From Phycomyces nitens (taxonomy: Eukaryota > Mucoromycota > Mucoromycetes > Mucorales > Phycomycetaceae): a DNA stretch of 64,000 bases. The notes beneath the pieces were generated by a model. That model had not been told where the DNA came from and made no database searches. It saw only the letters and a program-made list of their open reading frames with translations. Below, one piece after another: positions 33,656-45,466 of this stretch (the stretch's first letter is position 1; every line of letters begins with the position of its first letter). The stretch lies in contig JAHRBC010000003.1 of assembly GCA_022702545.1 (NCBI GenBank), positions 7,688,001 through 7,752,000 of the forward strand, in the 5' to 3' direction. Position numbers and translations under genes: made by a program.

Positions 33656-36600
33656 TTTTCCAGTGATTGGGAAACTCCATTATGATATTATGGCCCTTAT
33701 CGTGTCTTCCCTTGTCTGCTGCTTGTGTGGCCTTGATACGTTCTCGGATAGCAGGGAATACGACAGTCTCCATTTGTTCGATACGGTCCTTTCTTTCTTT
33801 TAGACAGTTTGGAGAAGTGTGTGTACTTTCCGTTTTTCGGTAGTCAGAGAAATCGGTCGGTTGTCTGGCAAACATGAGAGTGAAGGGACGTGTGCCATGT
33901 AGTTTAGCATGTTTGCTGTTTATGGCCAGTTGCGTACTTGGGATGTATAAATCCCAGTCTTGCTTTGCTCCTTGTGTTCTCTTGTTTATGACTTCCTTTG
34001 CCGTGTGTACCCATTTCTCAGCCACACCATTTGCTCTCGGATGATATGGGGTCACTAGGCGATGATCGATTCCTGCTGCCTGGGTGAATGTCTTGACGAG
34101 TTCATTGACAAACTCGGTACCATTGTCTGACTGTAGGATCTTAGGTAATCCATAGTCACAGAAGATCTGAACAAGTTGTCTTGCAATTGTTAAGGATGTC
34201 TTGTCGGGAATTGCGCGGAGTATACAGAATCAGGAGAAGATGTCAACCATTACTAGGATATAATGGTTGCCGTTGTGTGAGGTGGTGTATGGACCAGCAA
34301 GATCAATGGCCCAGTGTTCACCTGGTTGACTGGCAGTAATAGGTTTCAGCGGATGATAACCGTGTTTTGTGACATTGAATCGTTGACAGTTCAAGCAGTT
34401 CTTTACCGTTGCTGTGGTGTCTTGCTTGAGGTTAGTCCAGTGGAGTCCATCACTGTGTATAGCATTGACTATAGCATCTGTACCAAAGTGGCCGAGTAGA
34501 TGTGCTTGATTGAGGATATGCTGTCTGTCTTTGATTGGTGGTGTAATCATTTCGCTTGTGTTGTGCATTCGTTGAAGGGCATGTGATGGTTTCTGTACTG
34601 CTTTTGCCGGATGCTTCATAGAGGGTTCTATGGTTTTATCCTCCCCCAGCGGTTTTTCCGAGGTGAAAAGGCGTGATAGAGCATCTGGTAAAATATTTGC
34701 AATGCCAGGTCTGTGAACTATGTCGTAGTTATAGTCGCAGAGCACGTCAAGCCAGTTAATCATCATAGGATTGGCGATCTCTTGTGTGTGAAGGTAGGTG
34801 AGTGCCTTGTGGTCCGTGTACAACGTGAATTTGTTACCCCACAGAAACTTGTGGAATTTGGTCAGGGCGTAGACAATACCCAGGAGTTCCCGTTTGGTAA
34901 CGGGATAGTTACGTTCAGACTTGGAGAGAGAGCGAGCCATGAAGCCAATGTAACGATATTGGTTGTTGATGATCTGATAGAGCACTGCGCCTATTCCAGT
35001 GTTAGAGGCGTCCGTGGCAACCAGGAAAGGCTGATTGGTGTCCGGGTGGCTTATAACTGGTGCGTGGGTAAGTGCGTGTTTGAGCTTGGAAAAAGCTTGT
35101 GTTTGTTCCTCAGTCCATAACCCTTGTAATGAGTCAGCATTGCGCAGTTTATCGAGTGGAGATGACAGTTGCGACAAGTTTGGAATATGCTTGCGAAAGT
35201 AATTGACGAGACCGAGGAATCTTTGAATGTCTTTGCCAGACTTGGGTTGAGGCCAGATGTTGGCATTATGAACTTTGCGAGCGTCGAGATCAACACCTCT
35301 TGTACTCACAGTGAAACCCAGTAAAGATACAGAAGTTTGCGCGAAGTGACATTTCTGTGGATTAAGAATGAGGTTGACGTCTGTAAGCTTTTGAACGGCG
35401 GTTTGGACGTGTTTAACATGGTCGGTCATGTTAGTGGAAAAGACTACGATATCATCCACAAAGGCAGTAACATATGGAGTGTCATAGTAAATGAGATTCA
35501 CAACACGTTGAAACTTGGATGATAAAGGCTTGAGGCCGAATGGACATCCACGAAACAAATACTGATTGCCTTCGAATGTGAATGTGGTCTTGTGTCGATC
35601 ATCCTCATGGATCTTAAAGCGATGGAATGCACTCTTGAGGTCGAGAGTGGTGAATATGGTGGCACCTCGTAGCTTGTGGAAGAGCTTGGAAATGAGTGGT
35701 AGAGGGAACCTGTCATCTGGCAGCAGAGTGTTGATTGCTCTGGGATCCAGGCAAGGTCTCTTTCCTGTTGGGTTGCCAAACTCATCTTTCTTGGGTGCGA
35801 AGGTAAGTGGGCTATTCCACTTAGTGTTGACGGGTGCACGCTGGATTGTGCCGTCAGTTAGCCATTGTTTGATGTGTTTGGCCATCAGTGGTACAAGTTG
35901 CAGAGCGATGGGATATTGACGCCGATAGACTACCTGACCTGGAGGAGTAGGTAGACGTACGATAGACTCTTTAACTGTACAGAATGAGGAAATGGGGATA
36001 GCTTCGTTTGATTTAATAAAGGGTAAAAGAGCCTTCATGAAAGTATTATGTTCAGCAGGTGTTCCAGCTGGTGAATTATTGGGTTCTTCTTTTTCAATTA
36101 TGGGAGTAGGGGCCTGAGGCGCATTAGATCCATACCAACTAGTTGCCAGTCCTAACAAATGAATGCCAAGGCTAGGCATCAAGTCTGTACCAATACTAAC
36201 ATCTATATTCTCAGCGAGATCCATAACTTCAAACGAGTGTGCTATCTTTTTATCATTATATGAAACATTTATTTTATTTGTAACTCCTAGTCTATGGGTT
36301 GTAACGTCCTTGGTTGCCAACACGATCTTTCCCTTGCGGGGAAGTATGGCCCAACCAAATTTGCTACAGATTTTGGTGTTCACCGAACTGATAGTAGCCC
36401 CGGTGTCCACCAATGCCCACAGTTGCTCGCCTTCTAAGGAGATGGGAACAAGATAAGAGTGAGTAGACCATTGAGAGATATCTACGTTAGTGCTCGTGTA
36501 CTTACAAGGAGAGCACTGTTCCAAGTCCATTTCCATGGACTGGTCATCCTCGGATGAGCTGGCATCCAAGGGAACGAGAGGGTCTTCCACGACGGCGTGG

Positions 36601-37880
36601 GCAGAACGGACGGCGAAGTGGGGAGCAGAGCCCCGAGCAGAGCCCAACGTAGAACTGGAAGAGCCGGAGACAGAAGAGCAGCGGTGTCTTGGTGACCAGA
36701 CTTCACCACACCAGCGACACGGAGAGGACCCAACGTACTTGTTGGTGTTGGTGGCGTGCTTCTCCACACGATTACCACCCTTGGTGGCCAGGACGTTCTT
36801 GAGAACTCGGCAATCTTCTGAGTCATGGTTTCCCTTGCCATGCAAGGTACAGCGCTTGACGGCAAAGCGGTCATGACTGTGTGAAGACACACGAGAGGAA
36901 CCGGCAGAACGGCCAACAGAAGCAGAAGTGGGACCAGAGGGGGAACGAGCAGGAGAAGCAGAGGCAGAGACAGATGTGGCCGAAGAAGAGGTCACGGACG
37001 AAGCAAGAGAACCAGAAGGGCGGCTGGTGATTACCTTGCTGTAGATGGACCTGGCAAGGGAAGCAGCTTGGTCGATCGTGTCTCTTTTCTCCAGAGGCAT
37101 GTTGACTTGTAGTAGGGACACCTGTCTGGAGAGCTCGGGGAGCAGGGAACCAGTGTATGCCACAGACATGAGGAGATCATCATTGATCTGGGCTTCCCTG
37201 CGCACCCGCTGGAATCTGTCGGTATACTGATTGACGGATTCCTTGGGGGACATCTTCATCATCATGAGCTCCTGGGTGAGCTGGACGCGACGCTCCACGT
37301 CGTTGATACCATATGCCTTCACAAAGGCACCACGAGCAAAGGACCAGGGGAGATCGGGAGAACTACGGAGGTAGTCGTCGAACCAGGAACGTTGTTCTCT
37401 TGAGAGAACCATGGGGAGAAGACGGTGCCAGTCCTCGTTGAGGTTGAGGCTGTAGGACAGCAAAACATCCTCAAACTTGTTGAGGCATTCCTCAATAGAG
37501 GAATAAGTCTTCTGGGTGCTATCCCACTCGTTTCCCTGCCACTGGAAGACAGGAAGCTCACGAGGGACAACGCGAGATTGGTGGGCTGTCTGTGCGGCAA
37601 AGACAGGTTCAGGACGGACCAGGTGGGCGTGAGCGGAGAGCAAAAGGGTTAGATCGCCCTCCATTGACGTAATGCTCTGGCGGAGGTGAGCTTTGGCCTC
37701 ATCAGGCTGATCTTGCTCAATGGCATCGGCCAGGGCAACAGTACAGGCAGAGAGTCTCTCACGGAGACACGAGATGGCGGCCAAGGACTTGACGGGCTGG
37801 CTGGGAGCAGCGGCTTCAGACATGCTGAGGTCACTCAAGGCGGCCAAAATAGGAGAGTTGTTTGCTTGCTGGACAGACAT
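33656..37880 (-). pseudogene. E5 gag-pol polyprotein, one in-frame TGA, 3'-truncated
   Basis: One frame from ATG 37880: a gag region with a capsid-like block and Ser-rich linker (codons 1-330), a Cys/His cluster 'CTLHGKGNHDSEDC', and a second 'CRWCGEVWSPRHRC'. These are followed by protease 'ALVDTGATISSV' (about 490), reverse transcriptase with 'FVDDIVVF' (about 810), RNase H, integrase 'HLLGHFG...CLNCQ' and the start of the core ('DLAGPYT'). TGA at 34230-34232 interrupts the core right after 'VDIFS', where an Arg codon is expected. The same frame continues through 'TPYHPRANGVAEKW' to about 33656, then is lost. It is non-functional. Confidence 0.87.
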
Positions 37881-37931
37881 GACGGAAATTGGGTTTTGTA
37901 GTTGGTTTTAAAAAGAGTTCACCGTAAAAAA

Positions 37932-38311
37932 TGTTAAATCAGAGGAAAACAAAGCACGGACAAGAGTACGGTGAGACTTTGTTTATTAAGAGAGAAAGAA
38001 TTTGTGAATAAGATGAAGACTATTGCTATTCGTATTGTGCGTTTATATAGACATTGAGATGAGTGCTAGTGATGATATGATGATATCATGTAATGTCTGT
38101 TCTCTCTACCAACTATTAGATATGACTTGTTATTTTACTTAGTACTATTAACCAGTGTGTTAGTACTAGTTGTTAGTGTGTCTTTACGTATGAATAATGT
38201 ATTTGGAAAGGTACACTCTTTAGTGCACTTCCAGTAGGTCGGTTATTCAATATGTTTCAATATTGGTAATTTGTGTTAATGTTTCAATCTATGATTATGT
38301 TGGATACAACA
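37932..38311 (-). repeat. E5 5' LTR
   Basis: 380 bp with inverted ends TGTTAAAT...GATACAACA. On the minus strand it holds TATATAAACGC and AATAAACAAAG. The leader just inside has TACGGTGA complementary (8 of 8) to TCACCGTA within the LTR. Confidence 0.7.
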
Positions 38312-38699
38312 CATGCTACTATTGTTGGCCATTGCACTACGGGTAATAGCAGCAAACATGGGATTGTTCACTGAAATTTGGGAGGGGTCAAAGTTGTACA
38401 TTTTCTACAAATAAATCAATATCAATTAATATAAATAAATATGCTGGTATATGTATATATACATACAAGTAAAAAGAGCAAGTAAGAGAGGTTGGTTTGG
38501 TTTGTTTGAGATGATATTTAAGAGAATTTTTCTACTTCTTTAATAAGATCAAAACGTCTTTTCAACTCAGAGAAGTATAAACATTGGATACACAAATTGG
38601 CATCTTCTTTTGGATTTTTTTGATTTACCAATCATATTTTATTTTACGATCCAGACATCTTGGCCAGAGTCTTTTTTTTCCTTTTTCTCCTTCTTTTCC

Positions 38700-39290
38700 T
38701 CTCTTATTATTTTTGATACTCAATACACGGTAAGTTTTTTTTAATATATTTTTTATTTTTACTGACTATGGGACTTGATTATAGAGGGTATATTCTCCCT
38801 TTGTTTCTACTTGAAAGACCAAACAAGACATGCAAACGTAAGATATCATTATGCCTAGTACAAGTACTCACCATCTTTCTATACTCTGCTTTCCTATTAT
38901 CCTTACTTACTCTGGTCTTGGCTCTTGAAAAATATTATGGTAAATATATATAAAATATTATTTTTTGTTTTACAGTTACTAAATATCTGTTATAGATTCT
39001 TTTGGCTCATCTCTCATTTATACTGCCGTGTTGTGGCCGATGATATAAAGTAAGTTATTTTAAAACAAGTCTCTTATACTTTCAGCATACATTATACTAA
39101 CTGTGGTACTTCAAAACAGGACCAAAGAGTATAAAATGTTTGTTATGATACCTGTAAGTACCGCAATATATATATTTTACATTTTGATGACTATATTCTA
39201 ATGGACTCTTTATTCTAGAGTATAAAATATAGCACTGGACAACTCCCTGAGTATACTTCGTTTTGCCCAAGATCTGGCCGTGAGTATTTA
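38700..39290 (+). other. Intron-rich unit of element C
   Basis: Candidate exons are separated by GT-AG gaps: donors near 38730 (GGTAAG), 38827 (GTAAGA), 38939 (GTAAAT), 39050 (GTAAGT), 39153 (GTAAGT) and 39280 (GTGAGT), with acceptors near 38784, 38867, 38995, 39119 and 39220. Three exons join into one frame with a strongly hydrophobic segment 'VLTIFLYSAFLLSLLTLVLA' and end at a TAA near 39048. No start codon is evident in that frame. The match in position and style to B-1 and A-2 is the main evidence. Confidence 0.35.
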
Positions 39291-39445
39291 TTTACAAATA
39301 CAAATAGATACAGTAGCTCTAGTAAAGAAATCAATCGTATGATTATAGCCCCCACCTAGAGAATATTTTTTATGAAACAAATAAAAACAAAATGATTATT
39401 CAGCCAAAACGCTTCTTTAAAATCTACACTTTCCCCATAATTGTG

Positions 39446-39565
39446 TATCATGAACTACACTTTCTCCATAATTGTGTACCGTAAACTACACTTACTCTTC
39501 ATTGTCTATTATAAATTAATTAATAAATAATATTATGAAATGGAGAAAGTGTATGTGCTGAGGTG
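39446..39565. repeat. Subterminal repeats of element C
   Basis: Short direct repeats of the type CTACACTTTCTCCATAATTG occur three times (about 39425-39510), with an inverted partner GAGAAAGTGTA near 39542. They lie within 500 bp of the terminus. Such arrays are typical transposase binding sites in CACTA elements; the function is inferred. Confidence 0.5.
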
Positions 39566-39943
39566 GTACCCAATTCTTAATCTTTTTTTATAACAAATGA
39601 AACTCAAAATGGATTTTACTGACCACATAAGCTTGGAGTACAAGTGTTTACACAGAGTACATATTATGGATTGTATATGACAGACTAAAGAACTCTATTG
39701 TGGTGTGACAGGTAAAGGGTTTCTTTATGATCTCAAGCTTCTTTCTACCCGTTATTATTAAGCTAGGTATCATGATGGTAATTAGAGTAAAACCATATAG
39801 AAATCAATGATTTAAACATAATATTCCCACTCTTTCTACCCTATGAAACTGTATGCTTTTTGCAGTGGCAGTTATGTTACCGTTTTGGTAGCTGTTCCCA
39901 CTCCTCTTGCTGTAGTGTTGGTGGTCGTTGCTGGAACATTCTA

Positions 39944-39983
39944 CAACACTTGTGTCAGAAAGAGCCGTGTCGATTTGTCCGAG
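39944..39983 (+). pseudogene. tRNA-Ser 5' fragment behind an E4-type LTR end
   Basis: An LTR-like end ACACTTGTGTCA (to 39957), an 11-nt spacer including AAAGAGCCGT, then GTCGATTTGTCCGAG (39969-39983), which equals the first 15 nt of tRNA-Ser at 51854. The order and spacing mirror the E4/tRNA-Ser junction at 51843. The LINE 3' end follows, so the tRNA copy is truncated. Confidence 0.75.
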
Positions 39984-40278
39984 GTTAAAGATTATGTTTT
40001 ATTGTGAGATATGTTGCTGGCAGTCTATAGACTATATAGCATCTCGAGAACTACTGGAAGGGAAACAAAAAAGTCTCTTGGGCACAAGGAAGACAAAAAA
40101 AAGTAGAAAAAAATGGAGTGAGCTAACAGTACTAAGATGAAAGCTGGACCCTACTCTCCACTTCGCAGCTGTGAAATAGTTGTAACAGTGGAAGGGAGGA
40201 GATAGGAGAACAGACAGACAACTTTTCCTGCGCAAAGAGAACTAGAAAAGGATAAAATAAAATAAAAAATAAAAAGTG

Positions 40279-43200
40279 CTAAGCCGCATGCCACAAAGCA
40301 CCATGGTTCTTCTCGTGGGAGTACTCCCCATCAGGGTTGCACAATTGATCAATGTGCCAGAGAATGGTGAGCAATGGCACCCAGTATGGCGGGCGTGGGG
40401 CCGAGGAAGAGGAAGGGAGGGAGGAGATGGCAAAATCAATGGGATGATTTGCAGGAGAGGGAGGGATGGGGAGGGAAGCAAGGAGTTCTGATGGGATCCT
40501 AGGGCAGATGGCGAGATGACGGCGAGAGGTGTGGTCTGTCTCACATGCACATGAACAAGGGTTTCCGGGTAGCCAACCCATTCGCCAACGAACAAGGCGA
40601 CCACATTCTACTCGGGAAGCAGGGAGGAACAGGATTGGGTCAACCCCAAGGTCAGGGCGACATGCTTGGATCAAGACTTGGGTGGTGTTGGAGAGGAAGG
40701 TGGCGAAAAGGGACACTCGACAGGAGTCAAGGTATTTTTGTACGGCGTTGATGCTACGTACGTTGAGGGAAACTGGCATATCAAGAAGGAATGGATGGTT
40801 GCTCAGCGGGACAAGGGAGGAATGGGAATGGTGGTGTTGGTGGAGGAGAGAAAGGAGACAGCGGGAAGGAAGGGTACGGGCCCGAAGGCAGAACTTGGTA
40901 ACAAGGATATCCTTGCGGAATCTCATGCTGGGTATATTACAGATGTGCTTCAACACAATAGTGGAGGACGTGGCATGCCCCCCAACTATCATGCGAAGAC
41001 ACTTATCTTGTATCAGTTCCAAGGCCTTGAGATCCTTTTCTAGGAGTGGGGCAATGGCCAGGCCATACTCGAACTTGGGACGGATGAACGTTTGGTATAA
41101 CCGAGAGCTCAAGAGCAGAGAGAAACCAGAACAGCAGGCACCAATGGCGTGCATTGTGGCCATGGCAGCAAGGGTACCAGCTCGACGATGGGTTACAATG
41201 GAGGGGGAATGAATTCCCTTACTCCGGAACGGCATGCCAAGGTAGATAAACTCATCCACTGCAGGGAGTAACTCACCATACAGGGAGAGGGAGGGAGGAG
41301 AGTGGGAGCGGGAGTTTTGGTACACAAATGCACATTTGGATGGACTCCAACGGTAGCCGAGTTCCAGAGAGTGGGCTGCGGCCAGGTCCAACATTTTCTG
41401 AATGTCAGGAACGGAACCAAAAATGGCAACGTCGTCAGCAAAGAGAAGAGAGTTAATCGGCGTGGGAGAGGTGGAATCGCCAAAGTCATCCACACCTGAA
41501 GGATCCAAAAGGGCGCGATAGGAATCCAACGAGGAGGGAGAGGGCGATGGGACATGGGCGGCGGATGTAGACAGAGCAACTGTGTGAAGGAGAGGCGGCA
41601 GGGAGTTGATGTAGATAGAGTATAAGTGGGGACTGAGGACTGAGCCTTGCAGTACACCCGTGGAAGGAGAGAAGGAATGGGAGGAGAAGTTGCCAAGAAG
41701 GACAGAGATGGAGACATCGTCAAACATGTTGACAAGGAGGCCAACGAGGGCAGGGGGAGTTTGACGGTGGACAAGAGCCTCCCAAATGACACGTCAGTCG
41801 ACGGTGTCATAAGCTGCCTTGATGTCAAGGAAGGCGACTACAGGGTAGCGGTTGTGGCGGCGGTAGTGGGCTTTGACAAGGTCATGCAAGCAGAGGGCCT
41901 GGTCCAGTGCTCCACGTCGGGGGCAAAATCCACCTTGTGCTACGTCCAAGGGAGGAGAGAACTTAGTGAGATCAGGCGCAATACACATCTCAAGTAATTT
42001 CCGAAGAACAGAAGTGAGAGAGATTGGCCGATAATTGGCAGCGTCGTTTGGGTTACCCTTCTTGAAGATTGGGAAAACTTGGGCTTGGCGCCAGAGAGAG
42101 GGGACATAAGACCACTGCCAACACAGAGTGAAGAGCAGGGCAAGGAGAGGAGAGAGTTTGGACCGAACGGGCTTAAGCATTTCTGCACGGATATGGTCAG
42201 GGCCCGGCGCCTTGCGGCTAGGCATAAATCGTATGTATTCTTCCACCACTGACGAATCAAATGGGGAGTCAACAGCGGCGAAAGGCAGGTGAGGAGAGGT
42301 TGATGGAGGAGGAGGAGGGCGGGAGGAAGGAAGGATGTGTCCACTATACACCGAAGCAAGGTGGTTGCACATGATGGTTGCTGCAGCAGCTGGGCCATCG
42401 TCATGTTGGAAGACATGTTTGGGTTGTCGACGCCGTTTGATCTGTTTGATCTTGGAAGTGGCCTTGGCAAAGTCACGTTCCAGAGACCTACAGAAGGCGT
42501 GCCAGGATTGATGTTTTGCTGTCTGGACTTGTTGACGGAACTCCTGATGTGCATGTTGGTGCCGGCTCCACCAATTGATCTTGTCAATGCCACAAGCGCG
42601 ACGCCATTGCTTGTAACAACCATCACGATGGTCGGCTGCCGCTTGAAGGGCAGGGGTCCAGAATTTCTTCCATTTGGATGGGCGGTGAGGGCGGGTACCT
42701 ATTGAACTACTAAGAGAATCATAAATGAGTGTGTTGAAATCGTTAGTAAGGGCATCAATGGGGGGAGGAGAGGAGGGCGGGTTCTGTACAATGTCTTGCA
42801 AGGTGTTGAGGAGGGGTGTGGCGTTGAGGATGAGGGAATCGGTGTAGAGTTGAAGGACGTCTGGTTCCTTGAGGCATGAGAGGTTCCAGAGTCGGCGGAG
42901 AGGGGGTGGAGATGGAGGGGAAGGGTCAAGGTCATAGGTGAAGGAAAGTGAAAGAAGTCGGTGGTCAGAGCCTAGGGAGAGTTCGGTTTGAATGTGGAGA
43001 GAGGGATTGGCGAAATTGGTGTTGGTGATGAATAGGTCAATGATACTGCTAATTTCGACTTCACGGCGAAAGGAAATGTAGGTGGGTGTGCAAGGAGAGA
43101 GTGAGCCATTAAGGACAGTGAGGGATCTTTCTTCTAGCCATGCACTAAGTGCTAGGCCGCGAGAATTTGTGGCATAATCTCCAGTGATGGAACCCAGACG

Positions 43201-43608
43201 GGCATTGAAGTCCCCACAAAGGAGGGTGTCTTCCGTCAAAGGAATGTCAGAGAGAACAGAGAGGGCATCGGCAGTGGACATAGAGGGGGGGAGGTAAACA
43301 CAAACCAGTCGAAGGGTGCCAATCTTGACGGCGAGGGCATAGTTGTTGGGCATAGGGATTTGGGTGACGGTGTAAGGACAGGAGGGGGAGACTAACAATG
43401 AAACTCCCATCGACCCACGGTATGTCCCAGCAACAGGGGGTCCGTACAAATGAAATTGGGACCATGATGTGAGAATACGCGCAGGTGACAGGAGCCATGT
43501 TTCTGTGATGAAGAGCATATGGAGGGACTGACAGTGGTTGAGCACGTCGTTTATGGCACGGGGTTGAAGCCCATTGGCGTTCCATAAGCCTATAGAAAGC
43601 TCACTCAT
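40279..43608 (-). pseudogene. LINE ORF2: APE endonuclease, reverse transcriptase, Cys/His tail; one in-frame TGA
   Basis: One frame of 1110 codons from ATG 43608 to TAG at 40279. It starts with an APE-like endonuclease ('IGLWNANGLQ', 'FITETWL', 'CGDFNARLG', 'GSDHRLL', residues 5-210). Then comes reverse transcriptase: 'YRPISLTSVLRKLLE' (about 550), 'FLDIKAAYDTVD' (about 600), 'QGSVLSPHLYSIYI' (about 655) and the active site 'LFADDVAIF' (about 720). The C-terminus has 'CSCACETDHTSRRHLAIC', a knuckle common in LINE ORF2. TGA at 41794-41796 follows 'AYDTVD', before the active site, so this copy is dead unless read through. A related fragment is at 24065-24457. Confidence 0.85.
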
Positions 43609-44486
43609 TCTTCCATGAGGTTGCTTGGAGCAAATGCGCGCTTTCTCTTAAACAGTGATTCACCATCACCATCAAGAGCAGAACGGGTAGGTATCTCATC
43701 GGCGCTAATCCACCCTTCTTCAACAAAGAAGTGGGCAACTGGGAGGGCAACATGGGGGCGGAGGAACTTGAGAGTCTGGAGGCAGCGTGCATTCTGCACT
43801 TGTATGGCAGCATTTGCCCGCTTGTCCAGAGAGAGATCGTGGTACTTGGGGTCTGCCAAGTGTTGTGGGTCAACGGGATCAAAGTCACCAATGACCTCAA
43901 CCTTGGCTCTATCGAGTTGTGCCTCGAATTCTTCAACGAACTGGAGATGGACAAGTATGCCAATAATTCCACGAGCAGGGAAATTAATGTCCAACAGACG
44001 AGCAGTGTCAATTCCAAGGGTGCGGAGAGAACTACGCACTTCCCTGTGGGTGAGGCGACGGGAGCGAGGAATATAAACGTATTTATATCCAAGGGGGCCA
44101 GAGGCCGCAGTGAAAATACGCTGAGAAGCAGCAACTCGGCGTGGGGAAGGACCCTTACGGGCAGGAGGGGGGCGGTTGACGCTGGCCTTGGCAGCCCAAG
44201 TAGAGGCTTCCAATCCGGGTTCCTGGGAACTGGGATTTGGGGCATGGTCGGAGGTTGAAACATTTGGGCTATTGCCCAGGGGAAGGGAAGTTTGAGAGGT
44301 TGTAGCCTGCTCAAGACGTTTTCGGGTTTCCGCCAATTCTGCTTGGAGGCGGCTGTTTTCGGCTTCGAGAGCCTTCACTTGGTCAGCGAGCTTCTCAGTG
44401 TTGTCAAGGCGCGTCAACATGGAGGCCAAAAAGGACATGAGTTCATTAGATGCGCCTGGGATTGGGGGCATCATTGAGGATGACAT
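43605..44486 (-). CDS. LINE ORF1 protein (293 aa)
   Basis: This would be the nucleic-acid-binding partner of ORF2 in the LINE ribonucleoprotein. Residues 15-70 have heptad-like Leu spacing and Glu/Lys content ('LDNTEKLADQVKALEAENSRLQAEL'), a likely coiled coil. A Pro/Ser/Ala-rich segment follows (70-115), then a compact domain with 'GYKYVYIPRSRRLTHREVRSSLRTLGI' that may be an RNA-recognition-like fold. I see no CCHC knuckle in ORF1. The frame is complete, ATG to TGA, and the stop overlaps the ORF2 start as ATGA, which suggests translation of ORF2 by termination-reinitiation. Confidence 0.8.
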   Translation of the reverse strand: MSSSMMPPIPGASNELMSFLASMLTRLDNTEKLADQVKALEAENSRLQAELAETRKRLEQATTSQTSLPLGNSPNVSTSDHAPNPSSQEPGLEASTWAAKASVNRPPPARKGPSPRRVAASQRIFTAASGPLGYKYVYIPRSRRLTHREVRSSLRTLGIDTARLLDINFPARGIIGILVHLQFVEEFEAQLDRAKVEVIGDFDPVDPQHLADPKYHDLSLDKRANAAIQVQNARCLQTLKFLRPHVALPVAHFFVEEGWISADEIPTRSALDGDGESLFKRKRAFAPSNLMEE

Positions 44487-44702
44487 CGGGAATCGGGGAA
44501 AATAAATGTCGTTCGTTTGGGCTGAAACTTGGACAGTGGGTGCTTGGACTGGTAAGCTTAATGGAAAACTTGCTACGGAGGCGGGATGGGGCGTGGTAGG
44601 CGATGGATGCGTAGTTGTTGGCAGTGTTGATTAGGATGGATGGAATGTTCGGTAAAATTACTATAAAAGGAAATTTTTGGGGTAAAAAAATCCTTAAGCG
44701 AA

Positions 44703-45454
44703 TGACGCGTGATGTGTGTATACGGTTGTGTATAGTGACGAACGACGGCAAATAATAAAACGATAATAAAGATAAAGAAAATGACTAACGAAACTCAACA
44801 GTATATTCCCAAAATGTAACCGGGCAAAATATCACTGCTCTTCAGAGATCGAAAAGTACAAATAAAATAAAATAGAACCGGTATTAAACCCAACGAAAGA
44901 TATCTTTTATTGATGGAAAACTGAATGTCTTTTATAGACATTCAGAATCGAAAAAGAATAACTGAAAATAATAAAATAAATGGATGGAATTGTGCCATCG
45001 CAGTCAAGGTAAAACAAAGAATAAAGAAATAAGTGAATAAAATGATGTAATTCTAGACAAGTGTGATAAAGTATAGTATAAAAATATTGTAAAAATAATA
45101 AAGGTAAAAATGGAAGAAGTACATTGTACAAAGACAATTGTTTAAAGAGGTGTTAAATGGTGCAATCCTGCAAGAAGGTGTCAAGGATTCACAAAAGAAA
45201 TAGAAAAGGAAATAATATAAAAAAGGAAATAAATAAATGTGATAAAATAAAAACGGGAAAAGACTGGGAAGAAAGAAAAATATAGAAACTCGGGGATCGC
45301 CCAGCCAACGTCACCTCACCGGAAACCCGCCCAACTCACTCGGCTCGGACTTCTTACTCGGACTTGTCCGGCCACCGACCCCTCCTACGTCTATGTCCGG
45401 GCCCTTGGTCCGGCTTCATGGTCGAAACCGAACCTGCCCACAACACACGTGTCA
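44703..45454 (-). repeat. E4 3' LTR
   Basis: 752 bp. Its last 254 bp (plus strand) is also found at 11813-12066 next to tRNA-Arg. Confidence 0.92.
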
Positions 45455-45466
45455 AATCTCCCCCGT

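Larger units (their letters stand above)
33633..38311 (-). mobile_element. 3'-truncated Ty3/gypsy LTR retrotransposon E5
   Basis: The 5' LTR is at 37932-38311, and gag-pol runs leftward to about 33650, where the integrase tail ends abruptly without a 3' LTR. It is distinct from E1-E4 in sequence and in having gag and pol in one long frame. It is inserted in the first exon of the second gene of element C, whose sequence resumes at 38312. Confidence 0.85.
38312..39917 (+). mobile_element. Right-end fragment of a third Tnp2-type element, C
   Basis: It has the A/B layout at its right end: the start of a minus-strand gene at 38399 (beginning MYNFDPSQIS, cut after about 29 codons by E5), a divergent promoter region carrying GTAAGAGAGGTTG as in B-1, and an intron-rich plus-strand unit (38700-39290). 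A terminus TTGCTGTAGTG at 39917 follows, preceded by a palindromic ACCGTTTTGGTAGC tract resembling the F ends. The left part of the element is missing. The relation to A and B is by layout; the relation to F is by terminus. Confidence 0.55.
39984..44702 (-). mobile_element. Non-LTR retrotransposon (LINE) with two ORFs
   Basis: It lies between the tRNA-Ser fragment and the E4 left LTR. On the minus strand, ORF1 and ORF2 overlap by 4 nt (ATGA at 43605-43608). ORF2 has an APE-type endonuclease, reverse transcriptase and a C-terminal Cys/His knuckle, and no RNase H is seen. A 5' leader of about 215 bp (44487-44702) and a 3' tail of about 295 bp rich in A/T runs flank the ORFs. Boundaries are set by neighbours, because no clean target duplication is visible. 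Confidence 0.82.

Noticed and set aside
39848..39867. TTTTTGCAGTG as the right terminus of A-2
   Set aside because: It matches the A terminus for 11 bases, but the flanks show no GGT duplication, and the sequence runs on into a CACTA-type end at 39917. The intervening region belongs to C.
40529..41212. 227-codon plus-strand frame
   Set aside because: Antisense of LINE ORF2 with clear RT motifs on the other strand.
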